From NCBI RefSeq assembly GCF_000417875.1, contig NW_006920869.1, forward strand, positions 861,759 to 925,758: DNA of 64,000 nt, read 5' to 3'. Numbering within the stretch: position 1 is the first letter of the stretch; each line of letters opens with the position of its first letter. The notes under the pieces were generated by a model. The model was not told where the DNA came from and made no database searches. It saw only the letters and a list, made by a program, of their open reading frames with translations. This stretch comes from Pseudozyma flocculosa PF-1. Lineage: Eukaryota; Basidiomycota; Ustilaginomycetes; Ustilaginales; Ustilaginaceae. The translations under genes and the position numbers were made by a program. Shown here one piece after another: positions 1-11,733 of the stretch.

Positions 1-2
1 AG

Positions 3-1400
3 GCCATCCACGAGGAGTGCGACCGCATCCGCACCTTCCCGCCGGGCCACTTTTACGACAGCAGCCTGCCCGAAGGCCAGGAGACGGTGCGCTACTACGA
101 GCCCAGCTGGTGGAACGGCGACGTCGACCTCGCCTCGATCCCCGCGGGCGACGTCGACCTCAAGGCGGTGCGCGAGGCCCTCGAAAAGGCCGTCCGCAAG
201 CGCCTCATGAGCGAGGTCCCCTACGGCGTGTTGCTCAGCGGCGGCCTCGACTCGTCGCTCATCGCCTCGATTGCCGCGCGCGAGACCGACAAGCTCGCCG
301 ACGCCCAGCGGAAGGCGTGGGAGGAGAGGCAGGCGCGGAGGGCGCGCGGCCTCACGACGCCCGCCGGCGATGCAAAGGCCCCCGTTCTGCCCGTCGGCCT
401 CGACGAGGACGCCGACAACGAGGTCGAGAACCTGGCCGCCTGGCCGCGCCTTCACTCGTTCTCGATTGGCCTCGAGGGCTCGCCGGACCTCATTGCCGCC
501 CGCCAGGCGGCCCAGTTCCTGGGCACCGTTCACCACGAGCACACCTTTACCGTCCAGGAGGGGTTGGACGCCATCGCCGACGTCATCTTCCACCTCGAGA
601 CGTACGACGTGACGACGGTGCGCGCCTCGACGCCCATGTACCTGCTGTCGCGCAAGATCAAGGCCATGGGTGTCAAGATGGTGCTCTCCGGTGAAGGGTC
701 CGACGAGATCTTTGGAGGCTACCTCTACTTCCACGCCGCGCCGGACCGCGAGTCGTTCCACCAGGAGCTCGTCAAGCGCGTAAAGAACCTGCACACGGCC
801 GACTGCCTGCGCGCCAACAAGTCGACGATGGCGTGGGGGCTCGAGGCGCGCGTGCCCTTCCTCGACAAACAGTTCCTCGAGGTGTCGATGAACATTGACG
901 CCAAGCACAAGATGTTTTCCAAGGGATCCCTCCAGCAGCGCGACGCCGACGGACGCCCGCTCATGGAAAAGTACATCCTGCGCAAGGCGTTCGACGTCAT
1001 CCCGGACGACCTCGACGCCGGCGGCAACGGCGACGGGTCCAAGGTGACGGTGCCCGGCAAGCCGGCGCCCAAGCCCTACCTGCCCGAGTCGATCCTGTGG
1101 CGCCAAAAGGAGCAATTTAGCGACGGAGTCGGCTACAGCTGGATCGACGGCATCAAGGACCACGCCGAAAAGGTCGTCAGCGACGCCAAGTTTGCAGAGA
1201 GGCAGAAGCGCTACCCCGTCGACACGCCCGATACAAAGGAGGCCTACATGATCCGCGAGATCTTTGAAGGTTGGTTCCCCTCGGACGCCGCGGCCCGGAC
1301 GGCGGTCCGATGGGTGCCAAGAGGCGACTGGGGCTGCTCGAGCGACCCCTCGGGCAGGAGCGTCGCCATCCACGACTCGGCCTACTCGACCGACGAGTAG
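3..1400 (+). CDS. ASN1: Asparagine synthetase (glutamine-hydrolysing), C-terminal part
   Basis: Cytosolic enzyme that makes asparagine from aspartate, ATP and glutamine-derived ammonia. The reading frame is open from base 3, so the N-terminal glutaminase (Ntn) domain lies to the left of the window and only the synthetase domain is present. Seen directly: the PP-loop SGGLDSS that binds ATP pyrophosphate, [13 protein letters not shown], and the conserved segment [19 protein letters not shown]. The tail [17 protein letters not shown] is the usual eukaryotic C-terminus, which supports the TAG stop at 1400. A loop of about 45 residues rich in Arg, Ala and Asp after the PP-loop (about 290-440) is longer than I expect for the family. 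No intron is visible in this part. The gene converges on the DUF1776 gene. The family call is near certain. Confidence 0.97.
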   Translation, partial: AIHEECDRIRTFPPGHFYDSSLPEGQETVRYYEPSWWNGDVDLASIPAGDVDLKAVREALEKAVRKRLMSEVPYGVLLSGGLDSSLIASIAARETDKLADAQRKAWEERQARRARGLTTPAGDAKAPVLPVGLDEDADNEVENLAAWPRLHSFSIGLEGSPDLIAARQAAQFLGTVHHEHTFTVQEGLDAIADVIFHLETYDVTTVRASTPMYLLSRKIKAMGVKMVLSGEGSDEIFGGYLYFHAAPDRESFHQELVKRVKNLHTADCLRANKSTMAWGLEARVPFLDKQFLEVSMNIDAKHKMFSKGSLQQRDADGRPLMEKYILRKAFDVIPDDLDAGGNGDGSKVTVPGKPAPKPYLPESILWRQKEQFSDGVGYSWIDGIKDHAEKVVSDAKFAERQKRYPVDTPDTKEAYMIREIFEGWFPSDAAARTAVRWVPRGDWGCSSDPSGRSVAIHDSAYSTDE

Positions 1401-1772
1401 GACGCCTGCCGCCGCCTCCTCGGCGAGCTCGACTCCCCCTTTCTGTCGCGTCTCTAGCCCAAAACAGCTGTTTCCCAGCCCTTGCCACCGGTTTAATGAC
1501 GACCCTCGTAGACGATCGCAGCACGCGTGCCTGCACGTTGCTGACGGCCTGTTTCCAGGCAACCCTTACCGCGAGACCTGTGACCACGGGCTGGCCGCCG
1601 GGATCCGGCAGATCGGCTCTGTCTGCGTGGCGGAGGATAGCGATGACCGGTATGAGATCGACACGACGACAGGACGAGAAGGACGATAGAGTACAGGAAT
1701 ACAGGGGCGTCACGGACATGGTTGCCGTCGGAAGCAGAACGAGGCGGTCAGCGCACTGACAACGCCGACGCC
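1401..1772. other. Convergent 3'-3' intergenic region
   Basis: Lies between two stop codons and must hold both 3' UTRs and polyadenylation signals. Short reading frames cross it on both strands but have no recognisable content. Confidence 0.6.
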
Positions 1773-4099
1773 TCAACGGCCGCTCTGGCTCTCATCGAGA
1801 GCGACCCAGCTAGCGCCGAGCGGGCTGTCGGTCGCGCGGCTCTCGTTCTCCGACGCGTAGTTGGCCGGCGAGGCGGCCCCCCTGCTGCTGGGCGCGGCGC
1901 CCATCCACAAGTCCGCGGGACCCGTGCCGGCCCGGCTCTGCGCCGACGCCGAGCCGAGCGTGGTGCGACTGTCGCTCTGGCTCGACGAGTGCTGGCTCGA
2001 GCTGAGCAGCGGACTGGCCTCGACGCCGGTCTCGTCTCCCTCTGCGTCGACATCGACCTCGGCGTCGCCGTCGTGGTCGCCATAGGCCGAGGAGGTCACG
2101 CTGCTAGGGAGGCCCGAGCCGGATCCGAGGCCCGAGGATCGCTCGCTCTCCGGCAGGCTCTGGGCGTCCGAGTCGCGGGTGTCGTAGCCGGCCTGCGTCG
2201 CTCGTCGCGCGACCTGGTTGTCCTCCAGCGACGTCCTCAGGTGCGACCTGGAAGCTGGTCCGGGGCCCGGTCCGCCAGCATACCCGCCCCCCGCGCCATC
2301 GCCCGACCGCGGGGTCTGGCCGCGGCTCGCTGCCCAGCCACCCGCCGCGGAGAAGGCGTGCTCGGCCCGACCGATGAGGCCCGCACGTCGCAGCGAGAGC
2401 TGGCGGCGAAGTGCCAGCACAATGTCGACGAAGCTCGTCGGCAGCATCGACAAGAACGAGTGGGTGATTGCGAGCCAGTAGGCCGAGACGGTGCGGGTGC
2501 CGACCGTGTACGACGGCTTCAGGCGCCGTTTGGGCGACAGAAGCAGGTCGCTGACCTTTTGCAGGACCGGCGCCGCAGCTGGCGAGCGGTGATGCCACTG
2601 CGACGAGGTCGAGGCAGACCGCGCCAGCGACGGCCGCGTCGAGGATCCTACCATCGTAGACGAAGACGAGAGAGGCGCCTGAGCGTCCGAGGCGGAAGCA
2701 GGTGATCCACCGAGCAGCGAGCCAGAGTTGATCTCGACGACTGTGACGCGAACATCGCGCTGCTTGGGAAGGGGTCGGCCGGCATCCCTGGCCTGACGCC
2801 GACCGGAACCGCTGCCGCTGCCAGCGTTGGAGGCGACCCGGTAGCCGGCCTTTGAGTTCAGCGAGTCCTCCTCGCACTCGCGACGCAGGCTCTGAACGCC
2901 AGCAGCGAAGCCTTGCGCGACCACCGATAGCACGCCTTGACGGGGCAACGAGGTCCTCGAAGCTGGGCTCGAGACCAGATTGATGACGGCTGCAGGGAAA
3001 AGATCGGTCTGGTCGTCGGATCGGTTCGGCAGCGAGCGAAGGAGCGGGAGGAGACTGCCGAGGACGCAGAGACTCGAGACGACATGCTTGTCGAGCAGCT
3101 CCGATGTGTGGTCTGGGCTCAGCCGCGACATGGGCAAGCTCCCGACGCTCGTCGCCAGGCTGGAGGTGGACATGCTCCTCGAGCCGGCCAAGGCATCGTC
3201 CTCGGGCGAGAGGAAGCCCAGCGCGTTGACGACGCCCGCGATGCTGACATTCTCGCCCGGCCGAGCGTACGGATCGCCTGCGCTGGTGAGCGGGTACCTC
3301 AGGCTGAGTGCCGCGTTGAGCGCGCGGATGAAGGGCTGCAGCGATCCGGTCGGGTCGCTCGTGTCAAACACGACCGCCTTGACATAGCCGCGAGAGCTTG
3401 GTGGGATGTGGGTCTCAAACTGCGCCAGCGCCGACGACGACGACACCGAGGCGAGGACGATGAAGCCCATGCCCGAAAAGTGGAGCGCCATGGAACGGCC
3501 GATGGGGGTGTCTCCGCCGAGGACTATGACTGCTTCTCTCCGAATTCCGTTCTGCGTCCGGATCTTACGGGTACGGCGGTTGCTGGCCACCTGCTTGCGA
3601 CCGAGGCCGGGTAGCCAGATGGCACCGCTCAGGTAGGCAGCCCTTGTGCCGAAGCCGAGGACTAGGACACCACCGGCGACTGAGAGACCGCGCCGGTGGT
3701 CCTTGATCCATTGGTGCACAATCTCGAGCGTGCTGGGCGGCGGAGGCGGCGGTGGTGCGGGCGGTGGTGCCGACATTGGCGAAAAGACCTCTTGCACTTT
3801 GCCTGTGAGACCTTCGGGCAGCGATGGCAGGTTTGGTAGGGGCGGGCCGTACTTGGTCAACTGCGTGTAGAGCGCATCGTAGTACTCGTGCACCGTCACC
3901 GAGATCTTGTGCGGGAGCTCCTGCTGTGGGCGTGCAAACCAGGCAGGGTATGGGAGAATGGTGGATGCGATTCTATTTCAGCGTGGCTGAGGGTAAAGGC
4001 GCGGTGCTCGTCTGCGGCCGCCATTGACTTGCAGTGACTCACCAGGTTACGAGGAAGATTCTCCTCGATGAGGTCTTCGATGTCGCTCAGGGAAGGCAT
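1773..4099 (-). CDS. DUF1776 (Ysc83-like) membrane-anchored Rossmann-fold protein
   Basis: Two exons: 4043-4099 and 1773-3923, with a GTGAGT donor. The splice joins MPSLSDIEDLIEENLPRNL to QELPHKISVTVHEYYDALY in phase (the acceptor could also be three bases downstream). The family is fungal; yeast Ysc83 is a mitochondrial outer-membrane protein of unknown function. Seen in the protein: a short soluble N-terminus, a poly-Pro stretch, one hydrophobic segment (LSVAGGVLVLGFGTRAAYL), then an SDR-like half with a GDTPIGRSMALHF nucleotide-loop-like motif and VINLVSSPASRTSLPRQG. The C-terminal third is low-complexity, rich in Ser, Gly, Asp and Glu. The usual SDR YxxxK is not obvious, so enzymatic activity is uncertain. 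It is tail-to-tail with asparagine synthetase. The long antisense frame at 1722-2705 is a shadow. Confidence 0.85.
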
Positions 4100-5240
4100 A
4101 CTTCTGTGATGATGCTGCCGGCTCGAACAGCGGGACGCGGGCGGTCGGGGATGTGACGCGGCGGGCCGGTGGTGGCGATAAGCGGGACTAGAGACGGCGT
4201 GCCTTTGGAATGGCGGGTGCGACGGGCGGTTGTGAGCGGGGCCAGGATGGAATGAAAGGGATGAGAGGGGATTGGGGAGAGTCAGGCCCAGTCCGAGGGG
4301 CGATGTGTGACAGCCCGGTGTTGGTGGCGGTGGTCGTCAGGGGGGGTGTAGGGTCGAGGTGGGGTTGTGAGCTGGTCAGGCTAGGGTCTCGACGCTGGCG
4401 CACGCCATCCGCTTGTTGGCTCTGGGCCGGCTGCGCGCGCGCGCAAGAGGGCGGGCTCTTGTGAGGCAGGCGGATGAGGCAGGCCAGCACGTAGGCTCAG
4501 GCCAGGCCAGGCCAGGCCGGACTGCTTGGAAAATCGGGCCGCCCTCATGCCTCCACACGCGGGAAAGGCGCTCACCCACCAAGCAAGCAAGCAGATGGAC
4601 GGGCCACCAACCAAGGCAACCCGGGCTAGGCTGGGCTAGCTGGAGCCCCTTTTCAGGAGGCCATCTTGAGCTCGAGCTTCCACCTCTTCATACCAGCGCC
4701 CTTGCGACGAAGAGAGCTGATCAACGCCAGCCTGACCTGCCTCATGGGCCAGGACACGACCGACTGCAACAGGCCTGAAAGCAGGCCGCCAGCGTACGAG
4801 TCAAGCAAGTGTCGTAACACGGCCGATCCGCTAGCCATCGGCAAGCGTCCCGATGGCCGCCTTCCCGATGGATGATGGCAGGTGGTTCCTACTCGGCCGG
4901 GCAAAGCCTCGTGGGCCGGCCTAGCCTGTTGCCTGGCCTGGCCACGCCTTCCGCAAGCACAGCCAACGTGCAGTCGAGACGACGTGCGGGGCGGACAGCA
5001 AGGGGGCATCTCCCGGCTCCTTGGGTGGCGCGGCCGGCAGGTGGAGAGGCAGGGTGCGCAGAGCGTGCAAGGCCCCGCCCAAGACGATGGATGGGCCGGC
5101 CCGGCATGACTCGGTCGAACTCGCCCGCCCGCTCGACTCGACGGTCGGCGCTCGGCCTTTTGGGGCCGACCGACGTGGCAGCGCTCGCTCCGCCAGGCCT
5201 GCCTGCCAGCTCTCCAGCCTCTGGCCCGCCTTGCCTGCTC

Positions 5241-5260
5241 GCTTGCTTGCTTGCTTGCTT
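5241..5260. repeat. (GCTT)n tetranucleotide run
   Basis: Five tandem GCTT units. Complementary CAAGCAAGCAAG runs lie near 4578-4592 and 5478-5492, so long-range foldback is possible. Confidence 0.75.
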
Positions 5261-6270
5261 CTTTTCGGGCCAGCCGTGCGCCATTCTACAATTTCCCTCT
5301 TGGCGACGCCAATGTCGTCGTTTCGAAGGAGATGCAGCCGTGACATGCTACACCGCCAAGCGACGCCAATTTAGCGCTCTGTTTGACGACGAGGGGCCGT
5401 GGCGACGAAGGCGGTGTAGGTGGATGCAGTGGGGGCAGCGCCGGGCAACGTCGGCGACCCACCAAGCATTCGAGCAAACAAGCAAGCAAGCCAAGAGGCG
5501 GGCTAGGGAGCGCCCTATCGGCCATCGTTGGCCCAGTGGAGCTCGGGCGGGAGTGCGTGCCGAAGGCTCGGAGGGTTTCCCCTTTTGCCGTGGGCCGCTC
5601 TGGTTGCAGAGCGCGAGAGAGAGGGAGAAGGCGCGACGATAAGCAAAGAGATGGCCTGCCCCTGGCCTGGCCATGCGAGCCTCTAGCCTGCCAACAGGTA
5701 GCAGCGGAGAAGCAGGCGGGCCAGGCAGGCGGCAGATCAAAAAGAACGAAAAAAAAAAGCCGCATGGGGGCGGGCGGGCTGAGGCCTCGTTCTCGTCTGG
5801 CGGCGGTTGTGTGGTGCGCTGGTGCTGCATGTCTGCGGGCCGACTGGCTGTTGCTCGTGGCCCGACTTGGCGGCGGCCGGACCGCTGAGGCGTGATTAGG
5901 CTCCTGTGCGGGCCTCCTGCCTGCCTGCCGACCTGCCTGTCTGCCTGCTGGCCCGCCTTGGCCTGCATCCCAACGCAACACAAAGGGTGGAATGCCGCGT
6001 CTCGGTCGGGGTTAAGGCACGACGACGAGAGGGCAGGCGGCCAGGCAGGGGCAGGTGGCGAGACAGGCAGCCAACCAGGCCCACGCACGCAGCAGGCAGG
6101 CTAGCTAGGGTTCAGGCAGCAGGGAGCTGCATCGACAGCAGAAGCGGCAGCCCCACTGCTCACCTCTCGCTCTGCCTCAGAGGGCGGGCGGCGTCGTGGA
6201 CTCGAGGCAAACGTATAACCACACAATCCCCACCATCTGGCTCGACCTGCCTACCTGTCCCTCACTTCGA

Positions 6271-6297
6271 CACCACCACCACCACCACCACCACCAT
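6271..6297. repeat. (CAC)n microsatellite in the promoter or 5' UTR
   Basis: An uninterrupted CAC run about 300 bases upstream of the ATG at 6593. The surrounding C/T-rich sequence up to the ATG looks like a fungal leader. Confidence 0.8.
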
Positions 6298-6592
6298 CGC
6301 TCGAAGTGCCATCGTGACGGTCGACATCGCCGCCTACAAATCTCAACCTCCCTGCCGACGACCACCAGTCAGCCAGCAGCGCGTCCATCAGGAGCGCCGG
6401 TGCCAGCAACGCCACCGCGACCGAGCTCTCCGCCACCGCCCTTCGGCAATCTCTGGACGCGCCAGCCTCCTCTGCGCCCCACCTCGCCCTCTATCTCCCT
6501 TTCCAGCATCTCCAGGCGGTGACCTGCCCATCCTATCTCTCACATAGACAGTCTAGACGACCCCTACTGCTCTTCACCTCGCCACAGCAACC

Positions 6593-7702
6593 ATGACCGC
6601 GCTTCTCTCGTCGCCGCACGATTTCATGAGCCTCCACGCGCTGTCGGGCAGGTCTCGCAGCCCGGCGCGCAGCTCTTCGCCGCACCGGCGATCTTCTTCG
6701 GCACGGCTATCGTCCCCCTCGCGCTCCAACTCGTCCCTAGCCACGTTTGTACCCGCCTCCGCCGCCAGCACCGCCAACACCACCGACGACGAGATGCCTG
6801 ACGCAGGGGACCAGGAAGCCGACAAGCCCAGCAGGGGCAGGCTCCGCCTTACGCCAGAGCAGAAGGCCAGTTTTGCAGCACACATCGAGGAAAGCAAGAA
6901 GAAGTGAGCATCGGCTCAGAGTGTCGGTCGACGATCAACCCTGCATCCGCGCGCAAGACACTGACCTCGGATCCGCTCTTTATTTCCCGGCATCCGTCCC
7001 ACCCCATCTCTCTCTGACCGCAGGTTCATCTCCGACACCGCTCACCTGCCAAAGACGACCAACATGGGCCTGAGCAACGCGGAAGCGGCGGCAGCAATGT
7101 CGCAGAACCGCTTCAACTACAGCAAGAAGGACTTCAGCTGGGACCTCGACGACGATGATGGCGAGAGCTCTGGCGTCCGACGCAAGGTCGCTGTCAAGGA
7201 CACGGCCGTCTTCCAGATGGCGCTGCCGGTTCTCTACGTTTCGTCGATCCCCAACTCGGTCCTCTTTTTCCAAAAGGTGCTCGGCTTCTCGACGGTGGGC
7301 AAGCCGGCCACGCACCAGGCCGTGGTGCGACGCGGTCCCGCCGCCAAGCTGACGTCGGGCACCAACGCGCGCAACTGGTCCGCCGTGCCCCCGCTGGGCC
7401 AGGACCCGGGCGTCCGCATCGTCCTGCGCATGCGCCCGCAGGAGTGGGGCGAGCTGAGCGGCGACGGCATGGGCCCGCCGCAGCTCATGGTCGCCGTCAG
7501 CAGCGCCGACGACCTGTACAAGGAGGTGTCGGCCAAGATGGAGGCGCTGCGGCCCAAGGGCGACGAGTACTTTCCCGAAGTCTGGTTCTTCAAGGCCAAG
7601 GTGCTCAGCAAGCCGCAGAACAAGCCCTGGGGCGCCCGCGAGCTGCACCTGCTCGATCCCGACGGCAACAAGATTGTCTTTTTCAACGAGATCCACCGAT
7701 GA
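6593..7702 (+). CDS. VOC-superfamily (glyoxalase/bleomycin-resistance/dioxygenase fold) protein
   Basis: Two exons: 6593-6903 and 7024-7702 (GTGAGC...CAG), 329 aa. The first roughly 100 residues are a Ser/Arg-rich, probably disordered leader. After the junction (ESKK-KFISDTAHLPK) comes a linker with an acidic DLDDDDGE patch. A beta-alpha-beta-beta-beta repeat typical of the VOC fold runs from about residue 150 to the end: MALPVLYVSSIPNSVLFFQKVLGF in the first half and LHLLDPDGNKIVFFNEIHR in the second. The closing LLDPDGNKI motif is characteristic of glyoxalase/dioxygenase proteins. Metal ligands cannot be assigned with confidence and the substrate is unknown. No mitochondrial or secretory signal is evident. 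It converges on AFG1. Confidence 0.85.
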
Positions 7703-8368
7703 GGAGCCAGCGCAGCGTCGCCGGCCTGCCCCCTCGCGGCTTCGTTTCACGCCCATGGTCGATCCGCTCTTCAAAGAGAAGATTCAGCATCACCACCACC
7801 TCTCATCGAGCTTCCGGCTCTTCAACACCACTCACCTCTCAGCATTGTCCTTCTGGTTATACCCCCTCGTCTCGGCCCAGCGACGGCGATTCGATCCTTG
7901 TCACGGCTCCCTCCAACTTCGCTCGCTCTTTTGTCCCAACATCGCCGTCGTCTCGGTGTACCAAGCGGCCATCCAGCCCCATCAGCATCTGTAACATCAG
8001 CCCTACCCATTCTCGACTCGCTGCATCCTGGTCCTCAGTTGGCATCATACCTTACCTTTGTCGCGCCCTGCCTATCGAATCGACAACATTCCCACTCTCT
8101 CGCTCCTCTTCACCGGATCCGGCTGGCCGTGTGTCCACCAACCCCTTGGCGCAGGAGCGGCTTGGCTGACCTTGGAGAGTGCGAGAGTGACGTCGTCTAT
8201 TATTCTCTCGATGATCGTGTGTGGACGCTGTGTCGGCGTCTTCTATATGCTCTCGACTGAGTCAATCGGAAATGCGTGTATGTCTGTCTGTCCAAGAAGA
8301 CGGGTGGCAGGGTCGCCTGACCTCGCGGCGTCGTCGTGCAATGACTGACGGGGCGGAGGGGAGGACTC
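7703..8368. other. Convergent 3'-3' intergenic region
   Basis: Sits between the stop codons of the VOC protein and AFG1. It is C/T-rich just after the VOC stop. No credible reading frame. Confidence 0.55.
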
Positions 8369-10180
8369 CTACTCGTAGGCGGGTCGGGAGGATTCGGCGT
8401 ACTGCTTGGTGCCCATCTCGGTCAAGCGCGAGATGACACGGGCAAAGGCGAAGAGCTCCTCATCGCCCGTAAAGATGGGCGAACCGCCCAGATCGTCCAT
8501 GGTTAGGCCCTACGGGGTGCGGCAGTGTGCAGAGGAAGCAACGGCAGGGTGTCAGTCGTTTGCGCGTGGAGATCGTACGCGAGCCGTATCTGCGCTCGTG
8601 CCTGCGGCCCCCTTACGGCAACTCACCAGGTCGTCCATGAGCGCGCGCATCTGATCCGCCGTGGGCTTGTCCTGCCCCTTGTCGCCGCTGAAGATCTGCA
8701 GGATGGGCACTTCGCTGCTGGCGAGGAGCTTGGTCTTGCTCTCGTAGGCGGCGTCGATAAACGTGATGAAGCGGCGCGCCAGGTCGCGCTGGTGCAGGCC
8801 CATGCGCGGGACGGCGTCGACAAAGACGGTGTTGAAGCGGCTGCACAGCTCAATGTAGTCGGCCGCCGACTTGGGCGTGCCGCACAGCTCGTCGAACGTG
8901 AAGCGCGCCACCTTGGACGTCGACAGGGGCACCTTGAGCGTGCGCCCCCAGATGGTCAGCGGCCGGCTCGCCTGCACGGGATCGTCCGGGTCCGAGGTGA
9001 GGGCGTCAAAGATTTTGTCAAACTCGCGCCGGTTGGCCACGTCGAGCGGCGAAAAGTAGACTTTGGACAGGGCGCGGGGTTGCTTGCGGTAGTCGGTGCC
9101 CGAGTTGAGGTCCGTCACGCGGTACTGGCGCTTGAGCAGCTCAATCGCCGGCAGGAACGAGGAGCGCTGGATGCCGTTTTTGTAGAGGTCGTCCGGGTGC
9201 CGGTTGGACGTCATGACGCACACGGTGCCGTACGCCGCGATGCGCTCGAGGAGGCCGCGGAGGATCATGGCGTCGGCAATGTCCGTCACCTGGAACTCGT
9301 CAAAGCAGAGGACGCTGTAGTGGCGCGACATTTCGCGCGCAACGGCCTCGATGGCGTCCGACTCCTCGCCCGCGGGCGCGGCCGACGACGACGACGACGA
9401 CGACGACGCCTTGGATGACGAGGGCAGCGCCGTCGGGTTCGACATCATCATGACGATGCCCGATGGGCGGTGCGTCTTGGACTTATAGTAGTGGGCGCGC
9501 TTGTGGGCCTCGATCATGAACTGGTGGAAGTGGATCCTGCGCTTGCCCGTGACGTTGGGCGGCAGGGTGTCGTAAAAGAGGTCCATGAGCATGCTCTTGC
9601 CGGTGCCGACGTCGCCGTAGAGGTAGAGGCCCTTTGGGACGCCTTCGGGCACAGCGATGGGGTGATGGTCATCGCCGCTACCGTGGCCGCTTCCGCCTAC
9701 AAAGGGGAGCCAGGAGAGCAGCCCTCTTGATTTCGGCTTGATGGCTTCGTCGGGATCCGGGACGGGGCCCTGCTTGTAAGTTCTCAACTCGTCGTGGAGG
9801 CCCTGGAGGACCTCTACGATGCTGCGCTGGTGTGCGTCGTCGCGCAGCACTCCGCTGTCGACGAGCGCCTGGTAGCGTGTGGTGGGGTCATCGCGGGGCG
9901 CCTTGGCGGTCGAAGTGGCTGCGCTGCGAGAGCGCGAGGATGTGGACAGCGGTCGATGTGGGGAAGGGACGAGGGTGGTGGACCGTCGTGGTAGCGACTT
10001 GCGAGGATGCGGCAGCTGTCGTAGTGGTGGTGTGCGAACGCGAGAGGAGTTCGAGGTCGAGAAGGTGGCCGGAGGAATTGTGCCCACGCGACGCTGGCCG
10101 GCGATGCGGCGGGCGGAGGGGAAGGCGGCGAGCCGTTGTAGCGCTGCCCGGGATGGTCCGACGTGTGCTGCAACGGGCAT
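8369..10180 (-). CDS. AFG1: AFG1/LACE1-type mitochondrial AAA ATPase
   Basis: Two exons: 8627-10180 and 8369-8509, 564 aa. AFG1 is a mitochondrial inner-membrane/matrix ATPase in quality control of respiratory-chain subunits. The chosen ATG at 10180 opens a long Arg/Ser-rich presequence (about 95 residues) fit for mitochondrial import; the frame stays open further upstream but that part looks non-coding. Walker A GDVGTGKS is at 189-196 and Walker B LCFDEF at 291-296, followed by QVTDIADAMIL. Exon 2 restores the family C-terminus (GDEELFAFARVISRLTEM), which would be lost if the intron were read through. A poly-Ser stretch (about 257-266) coded by a GAC/GTC microsatellite sits between Walker A and B. 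It is divergent from the UCH gene. Confidence 0.95.
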
Positions 10181-10809
10181 GGCCAGGCAGGAAGAAGGAT
10201 GTGGTAAGGTGCGGAGGGGAGGCGAGGGATGAGCTAAGAAGGTTGTCAAAGGGGCGGTCGATGAGCAGTGAGGTACTAAGATGAGAGCGAGGAGTGGGCG
10301 AGGGGAGGAGTCGAAGGGCGAGGGCGAGGGCGAGGGCGAGGTTGACGGGCGAGCGGGCGCCAAGGCCAAGGCTAGGCCAGGCCTGCTGGCCAGGCCGGAC
10401 GATTCCAACCTTCTCACAACTGCGCCGCCGGTCTCTCGGCGTTTTTCGGGTTGAGGCGGCGCAGCCCAAAAACGTCAGGCGAGGCCCGGGCGCCACCCCC
10501 GTCCGTCGTTGCCGGCACAGAGATGCACGCAGGCCGCACCCCTTGACACGCCGCGTCTGCCCACCTGCCCGTCCGGCCCGCGTGCCCAACACCGGCCCCT
10601 GCCAACAGGTGGTCGCTCCAAAAACGCGGGGACGCTTTTCGGTTCCGAGCTTTGGCCTTGGTCGCTGGCCTCCACATTTCCGGTGAGCGTGGCTACGTGG
10701 CCCGGGGGAGCCACGCTCGGGCGCACCTCTCTCCCTCAACCCCATTCCACCACCGTCCGATCCCGCCACTCACTCTCGATCAAGATCACACACCGTCCGT
10801 CAACCCACC
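10181..10809. promoter_or_regulatory. Shared divergent promoter region AFG1 / UCH
   Basis: 629 bases separate the two start codons. It contains a GAGGGC hexamer array (about 10313-10341) and GGCCAAGGCTAGG-type iterations. No TATA box stands out. Confidence 0.5.
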
Positions 10810-11643
10810 ATGTCCGAAACAGCCGCCGCACCCCTCCGCTGGGTCCCGCTCGAGTCCAACCCGGAGCTCTTCACAGAGTGGTCCCGCGGCATGGGCCTCG
10901 ACACCAGCCGGTACACGTTCCACGACATCTTTGGCCTCGATCCAGACCTCCTCCAGATGGTCCCGCAGCCCGTAGAGGCGGTCCTCCTCCTCTACCCAAC
11001 CACGCTCGACACCGCACAGATGCGCAACGACGAAGAGGCCACCACGCAGGAGCACGGCGCCAACGAGGCCGACGGAGACACGATCTGGTTCAAGCAGACC
11101 ATCGGCAACGCCTGCGGCACCATCGGCCTCCTGCACGCCCTCTCCAACTCGAGGGCCATCGACGCCTTCCCCAAAGACAGCCCGCTCCGACGCCTCCTCA
11201 ATCAGGCAAGGCCGCTCGACCCCAAGCAGAGGGCGCAGCTCCTCGCATCCTCAAAGGAACTCGAGTCCGTCCACTCGTCGACCGCCAGCGCAGGCCAGAC
11301 GGCCGCACCGCAGGCCACCGACGACATCATCCTCCACTTTGTCTGCTTCATCCGCGACAAGGACGGCGACCTCGTCGAGCTCGACGGCAGCAGAAAGGGC
11401 CCGCTCAAGCGCGGCATCAAGGTCGACACCCAGGAAGACCTCCTCCCCAGGGCCGCCGCCTTTGTCCAGCAGCACTACGTGAGTCGCGACGTCCGCTCTG
11501 GGGCCAAACCGCGCCTCAGGACATCCTCTGACCCCCTGCATGCCTCTCGCCGTGGCATTGCGCCTTCTCCTCTGCAGATGGCCAGGAACCCGAACGAGGT
11601 CAACTTCAACCTCATCGCCCTCGGACCGGCCTCTGACTTCTAG
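10810..11643 (+). CDS. Ubiquitin carboxyl-terminal hydrolase, UCH (peptidase C12) family
   Basis: Two exons: 10810-11478 and 11578-11643, 244 aa, a normal length for a Yuh1/UCH-L3-type enzyme. It removes small adducts from the ubiquitin C-terminus in the cytosol. Catalytic residues are visible: oxyanion Gln96, nucleophile Cys102 in GNACGTIGLLHAL, general base His176 in LHFVCF and Asp192 in VELDG. The second exon supplies MARNPNEVNFNLIALGPASDF, the conserved ending of the family, and joins in phase after QQHY. The start is in a good context (CCACC before ATG). The region around 145-170 is the expected crossover loop, here Ser/Ala-rich. Confidence 0.95.
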   Translation: MSETAAAPLRWVPLESNPELFTEWSRGMGLDTSRYTFHDIFGLDPDLLQMVPQPVEAVLLLYPTTLDTAQMRNDEEATTQEHGANEADGDTIWFKQTIGNACGTIGLLHALSNSRAIDAFPKDSPLRRLLNQARPLDPKQRAQLLASSKELESVHSSTASAGQTAAPQATDDIILHFVCFIRDKDGDLVELDGSRKGPLKRGIKVDTQEDLLPRAAAFVQQHYVSRDVRSGAKPRLRTSSDPLHASRRGIAPSPLQMARNPNEVNFNLIALGPASDF

Positions 11644-11733
11644 CGCCGCCGTTCGCCCGCATCGAGCCTTGCTCGTCCCTTGTTCGGGCTAGTCTTCTTC
11701 TTTTTGCGATTGGCAATCATCTCACGAAATCGC

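Larger units (their letters stand above)
4100..6592. other. 2.5-kb gene-free, low-complexity intergenic region
   Basis: Contains both divergent promoters. It is full of short direct and inverted iterations (GCTT/AAGC tetramers, GGCCA and GCCTGCCT runs). The long reading frames seen here on both strands translate to Ala/Arg/Pro-rich peptides without domains, so I call no gene. Confidence 0.6.

Noticed and set aside
1722..2705. 327-aa plus-strand frame
   Set aside because: Antisense to the DUF1776 gene, Arg/Ala/Gly-rich, no domain; a codon-bias shadow.
4872..6088. Several 170-256-aa frames on both strands
   Set aside because: Low-complexity Ala/Arg/Pro/Ser peptides from repeat-rich DNA; no splice-consistent or domain-like structure.
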